Shown: positions 22,824 through 33,436 of the stretch, piece after piece
Position numbering within the stretch: the stretch's first letter is position 1
Layout of the letters: every line of letters begins with the position of its first letter
From: Magicicada septendecula
Taxonomy: Eukaryota > Arthropoda > Insecta > Hemiptera > Cicadidae
Direction: 5' to 3'
Length of the DNA stretch: 64,000 bases
Assembly: GCA_034769895.1 (NCBI GenBank)
Contig: CM068368.1
Coordinates: 687,905,877-687,969,876, forward strand
Made by a program: the position numbers and the translations under genes
The notes under the pieces: generated by a model
What the model saw: the letters and a program-made list of their open reading frames with translations, nothing else
Told to the model about the DNA's origin: nothing
Database searches by the model: none

Positions 22824-23640
22824 GCAAATAGAAATAACATTCATTAGGTCATTACGAATCTACATTGTGTCAATTATGGTCAAATGAATCATCTGCTACA
22901 CAGTTACAAACATCTACAAAACACTTTTCCAACACCCAAATATTGAAAGTCTTTAATATAAACTAGAACCTATATTTTTTGGACAAGGCATGTTTCCAAA
23001 AAATATCAGATACCACCTATATTACAATGTAGCACACACTTCATCATGTTCTCCATTTTTTAGAAATGGACGTGCATAGCACGGAATACTAGCATAGAAT
23101 ACTCAAACATGTTATAGTCAATGTGAAAACAAACTTGAGTATTTATACGGTACTGTGCATACTGAAACAGATCCGTACATCCGATCGCACATCGCATACC
23201 AGAAATTACCATTGCTAATCCTCCTCGGAAAGCAAACAAGTTTTTTTTTTAATATCGACATAGAATAGTTCTGAGCTCTGACTGCTTTAAAGACATTTCC
23301 CCCACTGTAGCCACACAGAGCTCTACCCAGTATACCATTTCCGGTAAAGTGTAAACAGTTCATTCAGTCTGTTCTGTGTTTCATACATTTGTTTTCTATT
23401 TACTTGAACAAAATAATGCAGCATTCGAAATCCCCTTTATAAGTCTCTACCTGTGAACTGATTTGTATACTAAGTCCAACAAAACTTGCACACCACATGA
23501 TTATGAAATACACATCAATAAGTATCCACAATTTTGTTATAATTGTCTGCAGGTTGGCAGTAGCACTTAGTTATCTTGTATGCCAAAAGATGGTGCCATC
23601 ATCTCTGCTTGTGGACTGTTAAGACTGTCCAGAGTCAGTC
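22824..23640. other. No recognised gene; intron or intergenic
   Basis: Upstream (minus-strand sense) of the host exon. An 81-codon minus-strand frame at 23118-23363 has no motif. From about 23500 the sequence probably belongs to the 5' end of the mariner copy, but its terminal repeat was not located. Confidence 0.3.
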
Positions 23641-23649
23641 AGCTTTGAA

Positions 23650-24450
23650 TTGTCGCATGATAAACATGACTACCCCCTCTCCGTTTGCACCAATGAAGAA
23701 CAGCATGCAGTGATCCGGTTTTTGTGGTTTGAAGGTATATCAGTGGCCGAAATTCATAGAAGACTTTCAAAACGGTATGAGGATAATGTTTTACTACAGC
23801 AAAATGTATATGAATGGATTACAAAATTCAAAAACGGTCGGACAAGGACTGGGGAAAGATCAGGACGCCCAACCTCTTCCACTACCGATGCCATTATTGA
23901 ACAAGTGAATATCAAAGAAGTTGCATACCATCTGCAAATTAGTCATGGTTCTGCATATGAAATTATCCATAACAGGCTTGGCTTTCATAAAGTCTGTGCA
24001 AAATAAGTCCCATAATGTGTGGCCATCTGTCAATGCTTACTGGACTACTATACTAATGAAGGTGAAGGTTTTTTGAAACACAGATCCACCACTTTGAGCC
24101 TGAAAGCAAATGGCCAGACCATGGAATGGAAAAACCCTGAATATCCAGTAAAAAAAAAATTCAAGAGTCAACCCTCTGCAGGAAAGGTAATGCTCACAGT
24201 ATTCTGGGACTCACAATGGCCAATACTGCAACAGTACATGGAGAAGGGCTCAACAGTAAATAGTGCAAGTTACAGTGAGATGCTGTCCAGTGAACTGAAG
24301 ACTGCAACTCAATTCAAAACGCCAAGGCCTATTGTCGGAAGGAGTGCTTATGTTGCATGAGAACACATGCATATATACTGCTGCCCACACTGTTCAAACC
24401 CTTGAGAAATTGTGTTTGAGGTGTTAGAGCATCCTGCATACAGCCACGGC
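23650..24450 (+). pseudogene. Mariner-type (SETMAR-like) transposase, dead
   Basis: The N-terminal part (23650-24006) is a mariner helix-turn-helix region: EIHRRLSKRYEDNVL, VYEWITKFKNGR and RSGRPTS are typical. After a stop and a frameshift with loss of sequence, 24019-24360 gives ICQCLLDYYTNEGEGFLK, then MEWKNP, KKKFKSQPSAGKVMLTVFWD and VNSASYSEML from the catalytic domain. The stretch that should hold the first catalytic Asp (the GDET region) is missing or out of frame, and the LHDNARPH motif reads LHENTCIY. The copy cannot encode an active DD34D enzyme. Confidence 0.85.
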
Positions 24451-24709
24451 TAGCTAGATTCTCAGGCCTTCGGATTCTCGTTCCCGCCAAACAGTGATGT
24501 CAGAGTACATAGTTACAGTAGTGTTTTTAGTGAGTGCAGAATTTTTAACATTAAATATTGGAAGTTTTCACGAATTTCTTGTGGTGTGGTGGTTATAACA
24601 ATTGTTTCAAAGAAATAGTGTTATTTTCTTGTAATTTTCCAGTTAGTGTAACGTTAAATTTGGTTTTTGTGGTCATTTTAATTTACTAAAGTTCTATTTA
24701 AGGTTAAGT
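24451..24709 (+). other. Upstream region of the THAP/P-element gene
   Basis: Follows the mariner remnant. It may contain the P-type transposon's left end and promoter, but no inverted repeat could be paired within the window. Confidence 0.3.
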
Positions 24710-24859
24710 ATGCTGTTTTGCTGTTCTGTGCCTAATTGTACAGGAAATTATAGGAATGGGCCAAAAATTATGGTTTTTAGTTTTCCTAAAGAGCCAGAAC
24801 TTCTGCAGAAATGGATAAGGGCAATCAAACGTGATTTTGTACCTACATTACATAGCCAG
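24710..24859 (+). CDS. THAP domain exon 1 of P/THAP9-like transposase
   Basis: Fifty codons from an ATG. MLFCCSVPNC gives the first zinc-binding pair (C-x4-C), KIMVFSFPKEPELLQKWIRA matches the THAP core with its invariant Trp, and the exon ends at CAG|GTATGT. The second zinc pair (CELH) is supplied by the next exon. THAP domains are C2CH DNA-binding modules, and in P-element transposases they read the transposon ends. Confidence 0.75.
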
Positions 24860-26298
24860 GTATGTAATTAAGTTTACATTACTTACGTTTTAATACAATT
24901 AAAAGCACAGGCTAAAATGAATACTTGTTTCTATTATTATACTATTTGGATATTTGAAATTAAAAATTAAGTACATTTTCAAAATGTAAAAACAAGTTAT
25001 GTGTATGTTGAATTACATTTACACATTGTAAAGTAGGCTAATACCAAGGTAACTCTGCTACATAATACTCAGGCATACTAAAATAATTGTAACCTATAAT
25101 AGTTACACCCTTGAGTAAAGGATTACATTACATAATGATTTGTTAGTTTAATGCAATGTAATTTATTTTCGATTTTTGTTATATTGGTTTTATATTTGGT
25201 AGAAGGTTAGGTTGTGTATAGTTATTAAAACAATTAAGAATTGGGAAACGATCAGCTTGTGTAAGGCTAGGTTAATTTATTAACTAGACTTATAGATTTC
25301 TATTGGTCATCTGCATCTGCACTGAGTAACTGCATCTGTTTCCAGTTTAACCATCTTAAATTTTAATAATTTTCATAATTACCACTAGCAATGAATTGAG
25401 ATCTTATACAATTGAAAAAGTTATATAGGAATTTTACTCTTTATATTAGAAATTTTGTCTAATGTGTTTTACAAAGATGCTGGACATAATAGATTAATAA
25501 ATATTACACATATTAATGGTTTAACTAATTCCGTGGTGAATGTTTATTCAGTTAATTGGTGCATTTCAAATCTTTAATTATCAGTAATCCATGTGTTGAA
25601 ATATTAAGTAGAAAATTGTACACAGGTTAATATAATCCTTCTAAGCACCTTTGGAGAAAGATGTTCTAAATGTAATTGACATAAAACTGTTTAACGTGAC
25701 TATATATCAACCACTTTACTGTAACTACTTTTTTATTTATAGTACCTATAAATAAAACTATTTTATAATGATACAAACATTTATGCATTTGTTTCTAATT
25801 TTGTTAAACGTAGTTCAAATCTATAACAAAAATATGATCTGTGAACCTGTAATAACAAAATATGCATAATAACACCAACTAGATTATACAAATAAAGGTT
25901 TTAAATCATACATACACACTGGGTAGACCATCATTCAGGCAAAACAGAGAACCATTGGTTTGCCAAACTGTGAAGGCTGTCAAACAGTAGAACAATTAAA
26001 ACTTTTTGAAGTTTAACTGCATTAATAACAAAGTTTACAATAAATTAAAAAAAAACAATTCATCTAGTGAAGAAATGGTAGGCAATGTATTCTCAAGTCA
26101 TTCTCTGTTCAAAACAATGATTATCCTATTATGACCTACCAAATACGCACACACACATACACTCCTAACACTACCAAATTTATTCTTTATCTTTCTGTAT
26201 GTGTATATGGAATGTAATGTAGGGATTCTGAGATATGTTTCTGGTAAATATTGTACACATTAGTATGAGTAGCGAGTATAATATTACCTTTTTTTTAG
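24860..26298 (+). other. Intron inside the THAP domain
   Basis: From GTATGT to TTTTTTTTAG, about 1.44 kb, phase 0. AT-rich with no repeats or frames of interest recognised. Confidence 0.6.
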
Positions 26299-29200
26299 GT
26301 ATGTGAACTGCATTTTACTCAACATGATATTATCAGGGAGGCAAGTGTTTTTGATAAGAAAACAGGCAGGACAATTACAGCCCCATTCCATATTCCTCGA
26401 CTTAGGGAGGGCGCCATTCCTTCAAAATTACCTAACTGGCCAGTCTACATGTCAACAGAAGAAAATCATAGGGACTCTTCAGAGTGCAGAAGACAGAGAA
26501 AGGAGCAGAATACCTTAGCACTAGCTTTGCAGGAAATTGTGAAAGAGAAAATTCATTATGACAATCAGAGACAATTTAACACTAAAGGAACTGAAAGAAC
26601 AAGTTAGAGTCATTACTCTTCCTGAAAACTGGTCAACACTATGTAAAGAAAATTGCATTGGTTTCTTTTATTTAATATTTAACCCTAATCTGACTATAAA
26701 GAATTGACGAAGAAAAAAACAGTATATATTGACAATATTGAAATCAAACAGTTAGGTAAGTATACTCTTCCTATGGTAGTGACATGTATCAACATAATTG
26801 ATGATATTATTGAAGAGACCAGAAAGTTTGACAGAAAATGTGAGCAAAGTACAACTAGTAACCTTTTAAGTTTGCTGAAAAATGTTATAACTAATCTTAA
26901 ATCCTGTATAGAAAACAATGAAACACTGCTTGGTTTTTTTGAAGAACAGATAACCCTACTAGAAAACAAAGACCAACATATTCTAGTGACATGCTAGTAT
27001 TTTCATCTCTTTTATATACTATCTCCCCCCATGATTATTGGTTTATTCGTACCAGTGGCAATATTGTGCTGCCACACCCAACAACAGTTCATCGAGTATG
27101 TTCATCATATAATTTTAATCCAGGAGAAAAACAGAATGATATTAACTTTTTGACATACATTCATTACAAAGCAGGTCACTTGCAAGAGAGCGACAAACGG
27201 GTAAATCTGATGGTTGATGAAATTTATGTAAAACCATTTTGTGATTATATAGGTGGTAGTATAACAGGAATGGCCTATGATAGTATGAACATGGCTACTA
27301 CTGCTCACGTGTTTATGATTAGCAGCATAACATCTTCCTATAAAGACGTTGTACATATTTTAACAGTAAAATCAATTACTTATATTGACCTATATAATTT
27401 TATGAAGAAAATAATTGTTACTCTTGAAAAACTAGGTTTTTGTGGTATAAGTATCATTACTGATAACAATGCAATTAATCAGAAAGCAGTATCACAGTTT
27501 GTGTCACAACCAAAACTACAAATAGTGTATCCACATCCCACCAACAAATCTAGACCATTGTTCTATGTAATTGATCCTGTACACCTTTTGAAAAGTATCC
27601 GAAATAACGGGCTGAATCAAAAAAACATTGAAAAGGCTATGTATTTTCCTAATTTTACATTTGACAGTGCTAAGGATTTTCAAACAGCTTATCTCTTATC
27701 ATTAAAAAAACTACTGTATTATGAAAGCAACAGTCTTTTGAAGTTTGGTTATATGCTGAGCCTAAAATCCCTTTCTCCTTCCAACTTAGAAAGGCAGAGT
27801 GTTAATTTGGTTCTAAAAATTTTCAATGCATATGTTCCTCAAGCTTTTCTAGAACTTGGTTCGGAAAATTGTATTCCAAATTTCACAGGAACTGCTATTT
27901 TAACAAGATGCAAAATGTGTAACATCATCGAAAAATGTAACGCTCCAGGTGATGTTAGTAATAAATAAATTTGGTCACAGTGAAATAAGATGCATATCAG
28001 TATATATTATTCAGTGTTAGTCGTGATGTCTTCCACTAAACGTGTGGAAGCTCTTCTAGAACTTGGTTCGGAAAATTGTATTCCAAATTTCACAGGAACT
28101 GCTGATTTTAACATGATAATGCTTTTAGACTGGGGGTCATTCCACAAAATGCGTGATGCAAAATGTGTAAAGTCATCGAAAAATGTAACGCTTCCACACT
28201 GTCAATTCCCCACAGTCTAGAAATCTTCGGCCTCTGTCGTTTTTAACATGATAATGTTTGTTATATAGTAAATATTTGTTATATAGAAAACATGATGTTT
28301 TCCACAAAATGTGTGATGCAAAATGTGTAACATCATCGAAAAATGTAACGCTCCAGGTGATGTTAGTAATAAGTAAATTTGGTCACAGTGAAATAAGATG
28401 CATATCAGTGTATATTGTTCAGTGTTAGTCGTGATGTCTTCCACTGAACGTGTGCGACGCCTGCGTCAATGACAACGCGAAGACAGGGATCGTGAAGAAT
28501 TAAATGAATTCTTGATGAATACTCCGTTCTCATCAAATACAACTGAAGACGAGAAAATTCGCGCGTTTCAAACATTACATTTAGTTTATGGACATTATAC
28601 ATTTCAAAAGCCTAAAAACATTATCATGCTTCGATGTTTCGTTGAAATTCTTCTTTTATTAATATCATTCATACATGGTGGAGTATTATGAATGTTAAAA
28701 CCCCCCAATAAAGGGATCCGACTGAATGATGTTTACAAATATCCTCTACTAATTGTGAGAGTGATGTTAAATTGTTATTTTTGAACCAGTTTCTTGATTG
28801 GTTGGACAGGTGGAAAAACATGAATGGTGACACAGGTGTATTGACAAAAGAAACCCACAGTGCCTTGCAACACACAACGTATGCAATTACAGAAATTGTT
28901 TCCTACTACCAAGCAGAACTTGGTCTTGATTATATGCTGCCTGGAAAATTTCAAACTGACCAACTGGAAAACAGATTTAGTTTGTATAGACAGTTAGCTG
29001 GTGGACAGTATCACGTTTCTACAAGACAAATTTTTGAAATTGAAAAAATTACGAATCCAGTCATGTTTCAAAATCCAATTGAAGACAAAAAGTGGTGTAA
29101 TAAGTGTTACAGATTTTAATGTTAACACAGACTTTGAAAATATGGATGAAAAGTTAAATTTTGGGTTTAATTTACCAATAATTATTAACTCCAATGACCT

Positions 29201-29480
29201 TGACAAAGCTATGGACAAACTTCCCGTAATTGTATACATTGGAGGATATTCAGTGTATTCAGTTCTTAAAAAACGTAAATGTGGAGAATGTAGAAATAAT
29301 TTGACAGTTGAAAAAGAGGACATTAGTAGTCAAAATGAGGCTGTGAAATTCACTGTTAATCTAGACAGGGGACAACTCATGATCCCTTCCCCTAAAGTGA
29401 CTGAAATTGTATTGTATACATTTGTAACTGTGTCTAAGCTTTTCTTTGAACATGAGGAAACATTTTTACAGGTCAACAAT
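26299..29480 (+). pseudogene. P-element/THAP9-like transposase, frameshifted and truncated
   Basis: Exon 2 opens with VCELHFTQHD, completing the THAP domain. The frame then shifts near 26555 (piece with TLPENWS), near 26705 (TVYIDNIEIKQLGKYTL) and near 26991. The long piece 26991-27968 holds the RNase-H-like core: VNLMVDEIYVKPFCDYIGG, TTAHVFMISS, SIITDNNAINQ and VIDPVHLLKSIRNN. After an inserted, internally duplicated stretch (about 27905-28675) the C-terminal part resumes, with FLDWLDRWKNM, TDQLENRFSLYRQL and YIGGYSVYSVLKKRKCGECR. The Asp of VDE, the Asp of TDNN and the Glu of TDQLE are plausible catalytic residues and are all present, but the gene is broken. Its 3' end is cut off at 29480 by LTR element D. 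Confidence 0.8.
27841..28455 (+). repeat. Direct duplications inside the transposase
   Basis: Two interleaved repeats. 27841-27897 (AAGCTTTTCTAGAACTTGG...) recurs at 28048-28103. A stretch of about 137 bases, 27909-28046, recurs at 28318-28454, with a partial third copy near 28140-28195. The duplicated part includes a short frame start ATGTCTTCCACT(A/G)AACGTGTG. They fall exactly where the transposase is interrupted, so they may be a nested insertion with a local duplication. A helitron-type origin was considered but not shown. Confidence 0.6.
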
Positions 29481-30725
29481 TGAAACAATTTAATTTCTTT
29501 ATAAGTTTATAAGTGAACTTTGTTTACAAATATTAACTTTCGACTATTGTTGCCGCCATCTTGTGAACTACCAACCTTGAAAATTTTACTTACCAGGTTC
29601 AGGGTTCGAGGTTGGACGAGCTGAAAAGCAAAATGGTTGTCTGAAATAACTCAATAATTTATTTGTTTCCAATGAATTATTTATTATTTCTTTCTATTTC
29701 AACACTAATTTTTTATTCTTTCTTTAATTACTTTCTTCAAAAGAAAAAACAATTTTTTAAACCCTTTACTTTCCATCCCAACACAATACTCTTTCCCTTA
29801 CAAACATTGGTAATTAACCATTATTAATTATACACTTATTTTCTTAGATATGTAAGTTTAACTTTTCAAAAAAAACAACAACATGATATTTATTACCTTA
29901 ATTAACTATATCTTTTTCGCAAACCAGCGCTCCTTATTATTATTTAATTTTCATTCACTCACGTACACACCCCATGCCCGTATGAGATCTCAATTTAAAA
30001 TTTCTTTCATTAAAATCAGAATACCTGATATTGATCTTTGTTTAATCTTTTTAGAATTTAGTTTCACCCCGAGTGTTACTTATCTTGTCATTGTCCAGGA
30101 GACGTCAAGCCATTTTGATGCGCATTTCGATTTTTCCACATATATTCATTCACTGTCCATCGTCATTAATTCGATTCACTTGTCATCTGCTATTGTAATT
30201 GAAAAAACACTGTCTACTTCAATATTGTTACATTTGTTTTAAATATATTTTAATAGTGGGCCCACTTGAAATTTCGTTAATTCACATTTTTACACCTTTT
30301 TAGTTTTGGGCGTGCCCGAAATTCGTTCCGGAACTTTGCGGCTGTACAGCGCGACGGAATATTGTAGACTGGGGCGAAATTTACTGTCTCAATTTCCGAA
30401 GTAGAAGGGGAGTCACGTGATTTCAATCTTTTGTTCTTTCGAGTTTTGAGGCCAGTTTTGACGGGATTATTAATTTGAATCTACATACCAGCGGTGACGA
30501 ATGGCTGGGATCGGCTCTGACGTCAGATGTTTTGATCACTGAGTACATAGGTCAAAGTTCGTACTGCTAAATATGACTGTTTTCCTTGCGTCCTGATGTT
30601 GACCTTGACACGAATTCGCTCACTCGGCATGCGTCGTTATAATTTAGAAATAACATTTTACAATTATTATGGTGTGAACTCTTTTCACCAAATTACCCCT
30701 GGGTAGGCCTAAATGTCCCGTTACA
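29481..30725 (-). repeat. Element D 3' LTR
   Basis: On the minus strand it starts TGTAACGGGACATTTAGGCC (30725) and ends ATTGTTTCA (29481), 1245 bases. It contains the U5 donor CTG|GTAAGT (29593 down) and, 31 bases on, a perfect AAGATGGCGGC YY1-type motif (29562-29552). Confidence 0.75.
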
Positions 30726-30774
30726 ATACCCCCTCAATGAGAGGTTTTATGCCGAAGCATAAAAACTCTCATTG
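30726..30774 (-). ncRNA. Polypurine tract and hairpin V of element D
   Basis: Minus strand: CAATGAGAG...CTTCGGC...CTCTCATTG (30774 to 30735, one arm with an extra base), then GAGGGGGTAT before the LTR. Confidence 0.7.
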
Positions 30775-30864
30775 ACACTCTCATACTTCTTAAAGGGATC
30801 AGCCTGGATGTCGCCACAACCCCCTTTATGTTTTATTAAAAATTGTGGTTAACTCGCCCCCTGG

Positions 30865-31016
30865 TCCAGTGACTGTGACCGCACCTGAATGACCTTGCTG
30901 GACTTCTCTCTTGAGATCCCAACACCGCAAGGCCAGACAGGCACTTGACGCCCCTGTTTTGACGCGCAGGCCAGCACAGGACCGCCGCCACAGCATCACC
31001 AGACACTGAAACATCA
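30865..31016 (-). other. GC-rich exon-like island (element D)
   Basis: Counterpart of 18001-18150 and 37456-37605 on the minus strand, behind GATGTTTCAG. The same frame is open in D despite many changes, although the donor-like end is altered to GGCGAGTT. A different frame is also open here (30826-31017). Confidence 0.35.
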
Positions 31017-31029
31017 AATCAGAAATATC

Positions 31030-31738
31030 AAATAGTGGCTTTGGATAATACCATATCCATAACTGATCTGGTTCCCCTTAGCTGTGCTGGTTTGCGTTAA
31101 GAAGCACTGGTTTTGCTCTTAACCTCTAACATATACATGGATGAATACTTAACATAGCATGATACAATTTTTAAAATTCCACACCAACATTCTGTATACC
31201 CTTCTCTTGTTAACTCTTATCCCAAAATTCAAAATTATTGCCCTGATTCCAATCAGAATTTAAATACACATTCCCCATTACAACATTACAAATACCTTCC
31301 ATTATATAATTCACATTTCAAAATAATTAAATTCATTACTCAAATTCTTATATAGAATAAAACACATTTAAATCAAATACATCAGAACCAATTATTTACT
31401 TAACAATCGTTAAGCATCCTCCTAATACTCCTCAAATCAACATAAAATCATTTAGTTAAATCATAAAATCAACTACACCTTCTACATCATCAACATAATT
31501 CAATTTAATATTCAATAACTCATTACTAACAGTTTAGTAACCTCCTTCTCCATCATTATCTAATATCCCCCTTTTACCCAGTTACAATTAGGTAAATCAC
31601 CTCACGGACAAACCGTGTAAGGCATTTACCTTGTTGCATAAATACTCTATTATTTATGCCCCTGGCTTGTAACGGACAGCTCCTTTCCACACACACTATT
31701 GCTTGATGATGTTGGACTGTAGTGCCCATTTGCGTCCA
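31030..31738 (-). other. Element D noncoding region
   Basis: Aligns loosely with the AT-rich part of family C between hairpin IVb and the GC island, but is shorter. The region with the membrane-segment frame is missing. Confidence 0.35.
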
Positions 31739-31786
31739 CAAGAACTGAATTTTATTTGTGTGCAAACGCTGCTTACACCGTTCTTG
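31739..31786 (-). ncRNA. Hairpin IV of element D
   Basis: Arms are CAAGAAC and GTTCTTG (31786-31780 with 31745-31739 on the minus strand). A, B and C have CAAGGAC / GTCCTTG or its 6-bp form, so a G-C pair has become A-T with both sides changed. The conserved flank TAACGCCGAAGCAAG precedes it. Confidence 0.65.
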
Positions 31787-32660
31787 CTTCGGCGTTATAT
31801 AAAAATTCGGTATTACTGATATCCGAGGACACCAGTAATCCTACTATAATGATTCATACGCCCTTAATACGGTTCTATCATTCCATTCGATGGTAGCCGT
31901 GTAACGGGCCTATTTCAGGGTAATAAGGAAATTTGTATTTTTTTTATTTTGTTAAAGCAGATAACATGTTTGTTTAAATAACTGGGACAAAATGTATAAA
32001 CAAAGGTAAATTTAGTGGTAGGCGACGGTAGCGAAGGTGGTACGACTGATTGACAATATTGTATGTAAATTATTGAAACGAGTTTTATGAACTTAACAAC
32101 CGACAAACTGTGCCAAGGGCAGCTTCAAGGACACAAAACCAGTCAACAAGTTATGCAACGAAACATCGGACCACCTGACATCAACGTATATGTCAGCGCT
32201 TTACATAACAAGGAATGTGGGTGGAGTGTGCCACTAGCTTTGTCACACTCACAGAACAAGCAGTCGGAAAACAACATCTACTAGTGACGGACGCATAAAA
32301 AAAACTGTCACGTCCGCCGCCGGCCGGCTGTGCGTAATTTTCGCACCCGCAGCACCTTATAAAATGTGAATAAAATATTTAAATATGATTTAACAGCTGA
32401 AATTCATAATAAAAATGTGATTAACAGTTTATTTACACTATAACAGTTCGGAAATTATGAAGTGAAAGTTAAAAAAATAATCAATGTAGTGCGGGTGGAG
32501 CGATATGACGTCTTTTGGACTGATTGGCAGATAAGTAACCAACAAGAGTTAAATCTAAAACCGTTTGAAAGCAAATTTTTGAGAATGTTTACCAAAGAAC
32601 TGGCAGCCAAAAAATAAACTTAACTAATGAACTAATTAAACATGGGAGGGGTATAGAAAT

Positions 32661-32662
<2 letters not shown>

Positions 32663-32720
<58 letters not shown>
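32663..32720 (+). repeat. (AG)n microsatellite in LTR 1
   Basis: 58 bases of perfect AG. Equivalent tracts: LTR 2 38512-38565, LTR 3 44363-44418, LTR 4 50266-50321, LTR 5 56114-56151, LTR 6 61952-61981. LTRs 2-5 have one GACA interruption near the left end; 1 and 6 do not. Confidence 0.9.
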
Positions 32721-32723
<3 letters not shown>

Positions 32724-33051
32724 ATATAGAAATTTAAAAGAAGTGCTGGTTTGTGTAGATATATAATCATTAAATGTAATTATTGGTGAAATATAATCAA
32801 AGAAATATAATTAATAAATAAGACCAAATCAATAATGAAAAAGAGGTACGGAAATTAATTTTAATGGCATTCATTTCATGAGTTCATAGTTAAGTTGGCA
32901 ATAGTATGTAAGTGTAGGAAAAGAAGTTTTATTTTTTTGTTGTGTGCATTATAGAGTAAATAAACCTTTTGTTCATTGCCAATGTGAATTAAATTAATTA
33001 TTACAAATAAACCATTCTGATCTCCTGTTCGCCGAAAAGGACCCGAAAATG

Positions 33052-33093
33052 GTAAGTACTAAATTTCTTGTAGTTAATAAATACAAGATGGCG
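33052..33093 (+). promoter_or_regulatory. U5 splice donor and YY1-like motif (family C)
   Basis: CGAAAATG|GTAAGTAC is a near-consensus donor with GT at 33052. AAGATGGCG starts at 33085, but the following GCC differs from the full YY1 core. Identical in all six LTRs. Because the donor is before the primer site, any RNA spliced from it lacks the site. Confidence 0.5.
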
Positions 33094-33178
33094 CCCGACA
33101 GTAAAAAATTGAATCAAATTTAAAATCAATAATGTTTTATATTTCTTTTATTAATATCAATAAATTGAAAAGTATCAA

Positions 33179-33196
33179 TGGCGCCCGAACAGGGAC
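33179..33196 (+). promoter_or_regulatory. tRNA-Lys3-type primer-binding site (unit 1)
   Basis: TGGCGCCCGAACAGGGAC, 18 bases, equals the site complementary to the 3' end of tRNA-Lys(UUU) used by several retroviruses. It starts one base after the LTR. A truncated look-alike, TGGCGCCCGACAG, lies inside the LTR at about 33089. The other units have the same site at 39024, 44877, 50780, 56610 and 62440. Confidence 0.9.
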
Positions 33197-33436
33197 AATT
33201 TTATATAAAGAGATTTATATAAAATACGGCCTACGGGGAGAGCAGAATGGTTGTTTGAGGTAAAAATAAATTTTTTTGAGGTACGTAAAGTAGACGTAGA
33301 TATGGGGTTATGTTTTGATAGTGTTATGTATATAGTGAATTATTTGTTTATGAGTATTGTGAGCTAACATGGGTAACTAGTGTGTATGAGGTGAGTTATA
33401 TTATATAAAGGGTATTATAATAAAAATATTTTAAAT

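Larger units (their letters stand above)
29481..31899 (-). mobile_element. Element D: minus-strand LTR element fragment
   Basis: On the minus strand it consists of the 3' part of an internal region (31899 down to 30726), hairpin V, the polypurine tract and a full 3' LTR. It is inserted in the P-type transposase. The 5' part is absent because the family C array begins at 31900 in the middle of the hairpin region. On D's own strand the break falls after GGAACAG-equivalent sequence, at CGGCTACC. The internal part is closest to families B and C; the LTR end ATTGTTTCA is like A. Confidence 0.75.
31900..33177 (+). repeat. Family C LTR 1
   Basis: Starts TGTAACGGGCCTATTTCAGG and ends AAAAGTATCA. AATAAA at 32959-32964. 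Uninterrupted (AG)29 at 32663-32720. This LTR differs from LTRs 2-6 at several fixed places (GTATATGTCAG, TGTCACGTCC, GCGTAATTTTC, AATCAATG) and shares GTTCGG only with LTR 6. No long reading frame in it is conserved in families A or B. Confidence 0.88.

Noticed and set aside
23118..23363. 81-codon minus-strand frame as a host exon
   Set aside because: No acceptor or donor with matching phase at its edges and no recognisable motif.
28440..28640. Helitron-type ORF start (MSSTERVRRLRQ-like)
   Set aside because: The basic N-terminus is suggestive, but it hits a stop after about 12 codons and no Rep or helicase motif follows.
32087..32284. 65-codon frame inside family C LTRs and a 63-codon minus-strand frame beside it
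   Set aside because: Conserved only because the LTRs are near-identical. The aligned LTR of element B has no such frame, and the frame covers the promoter region.
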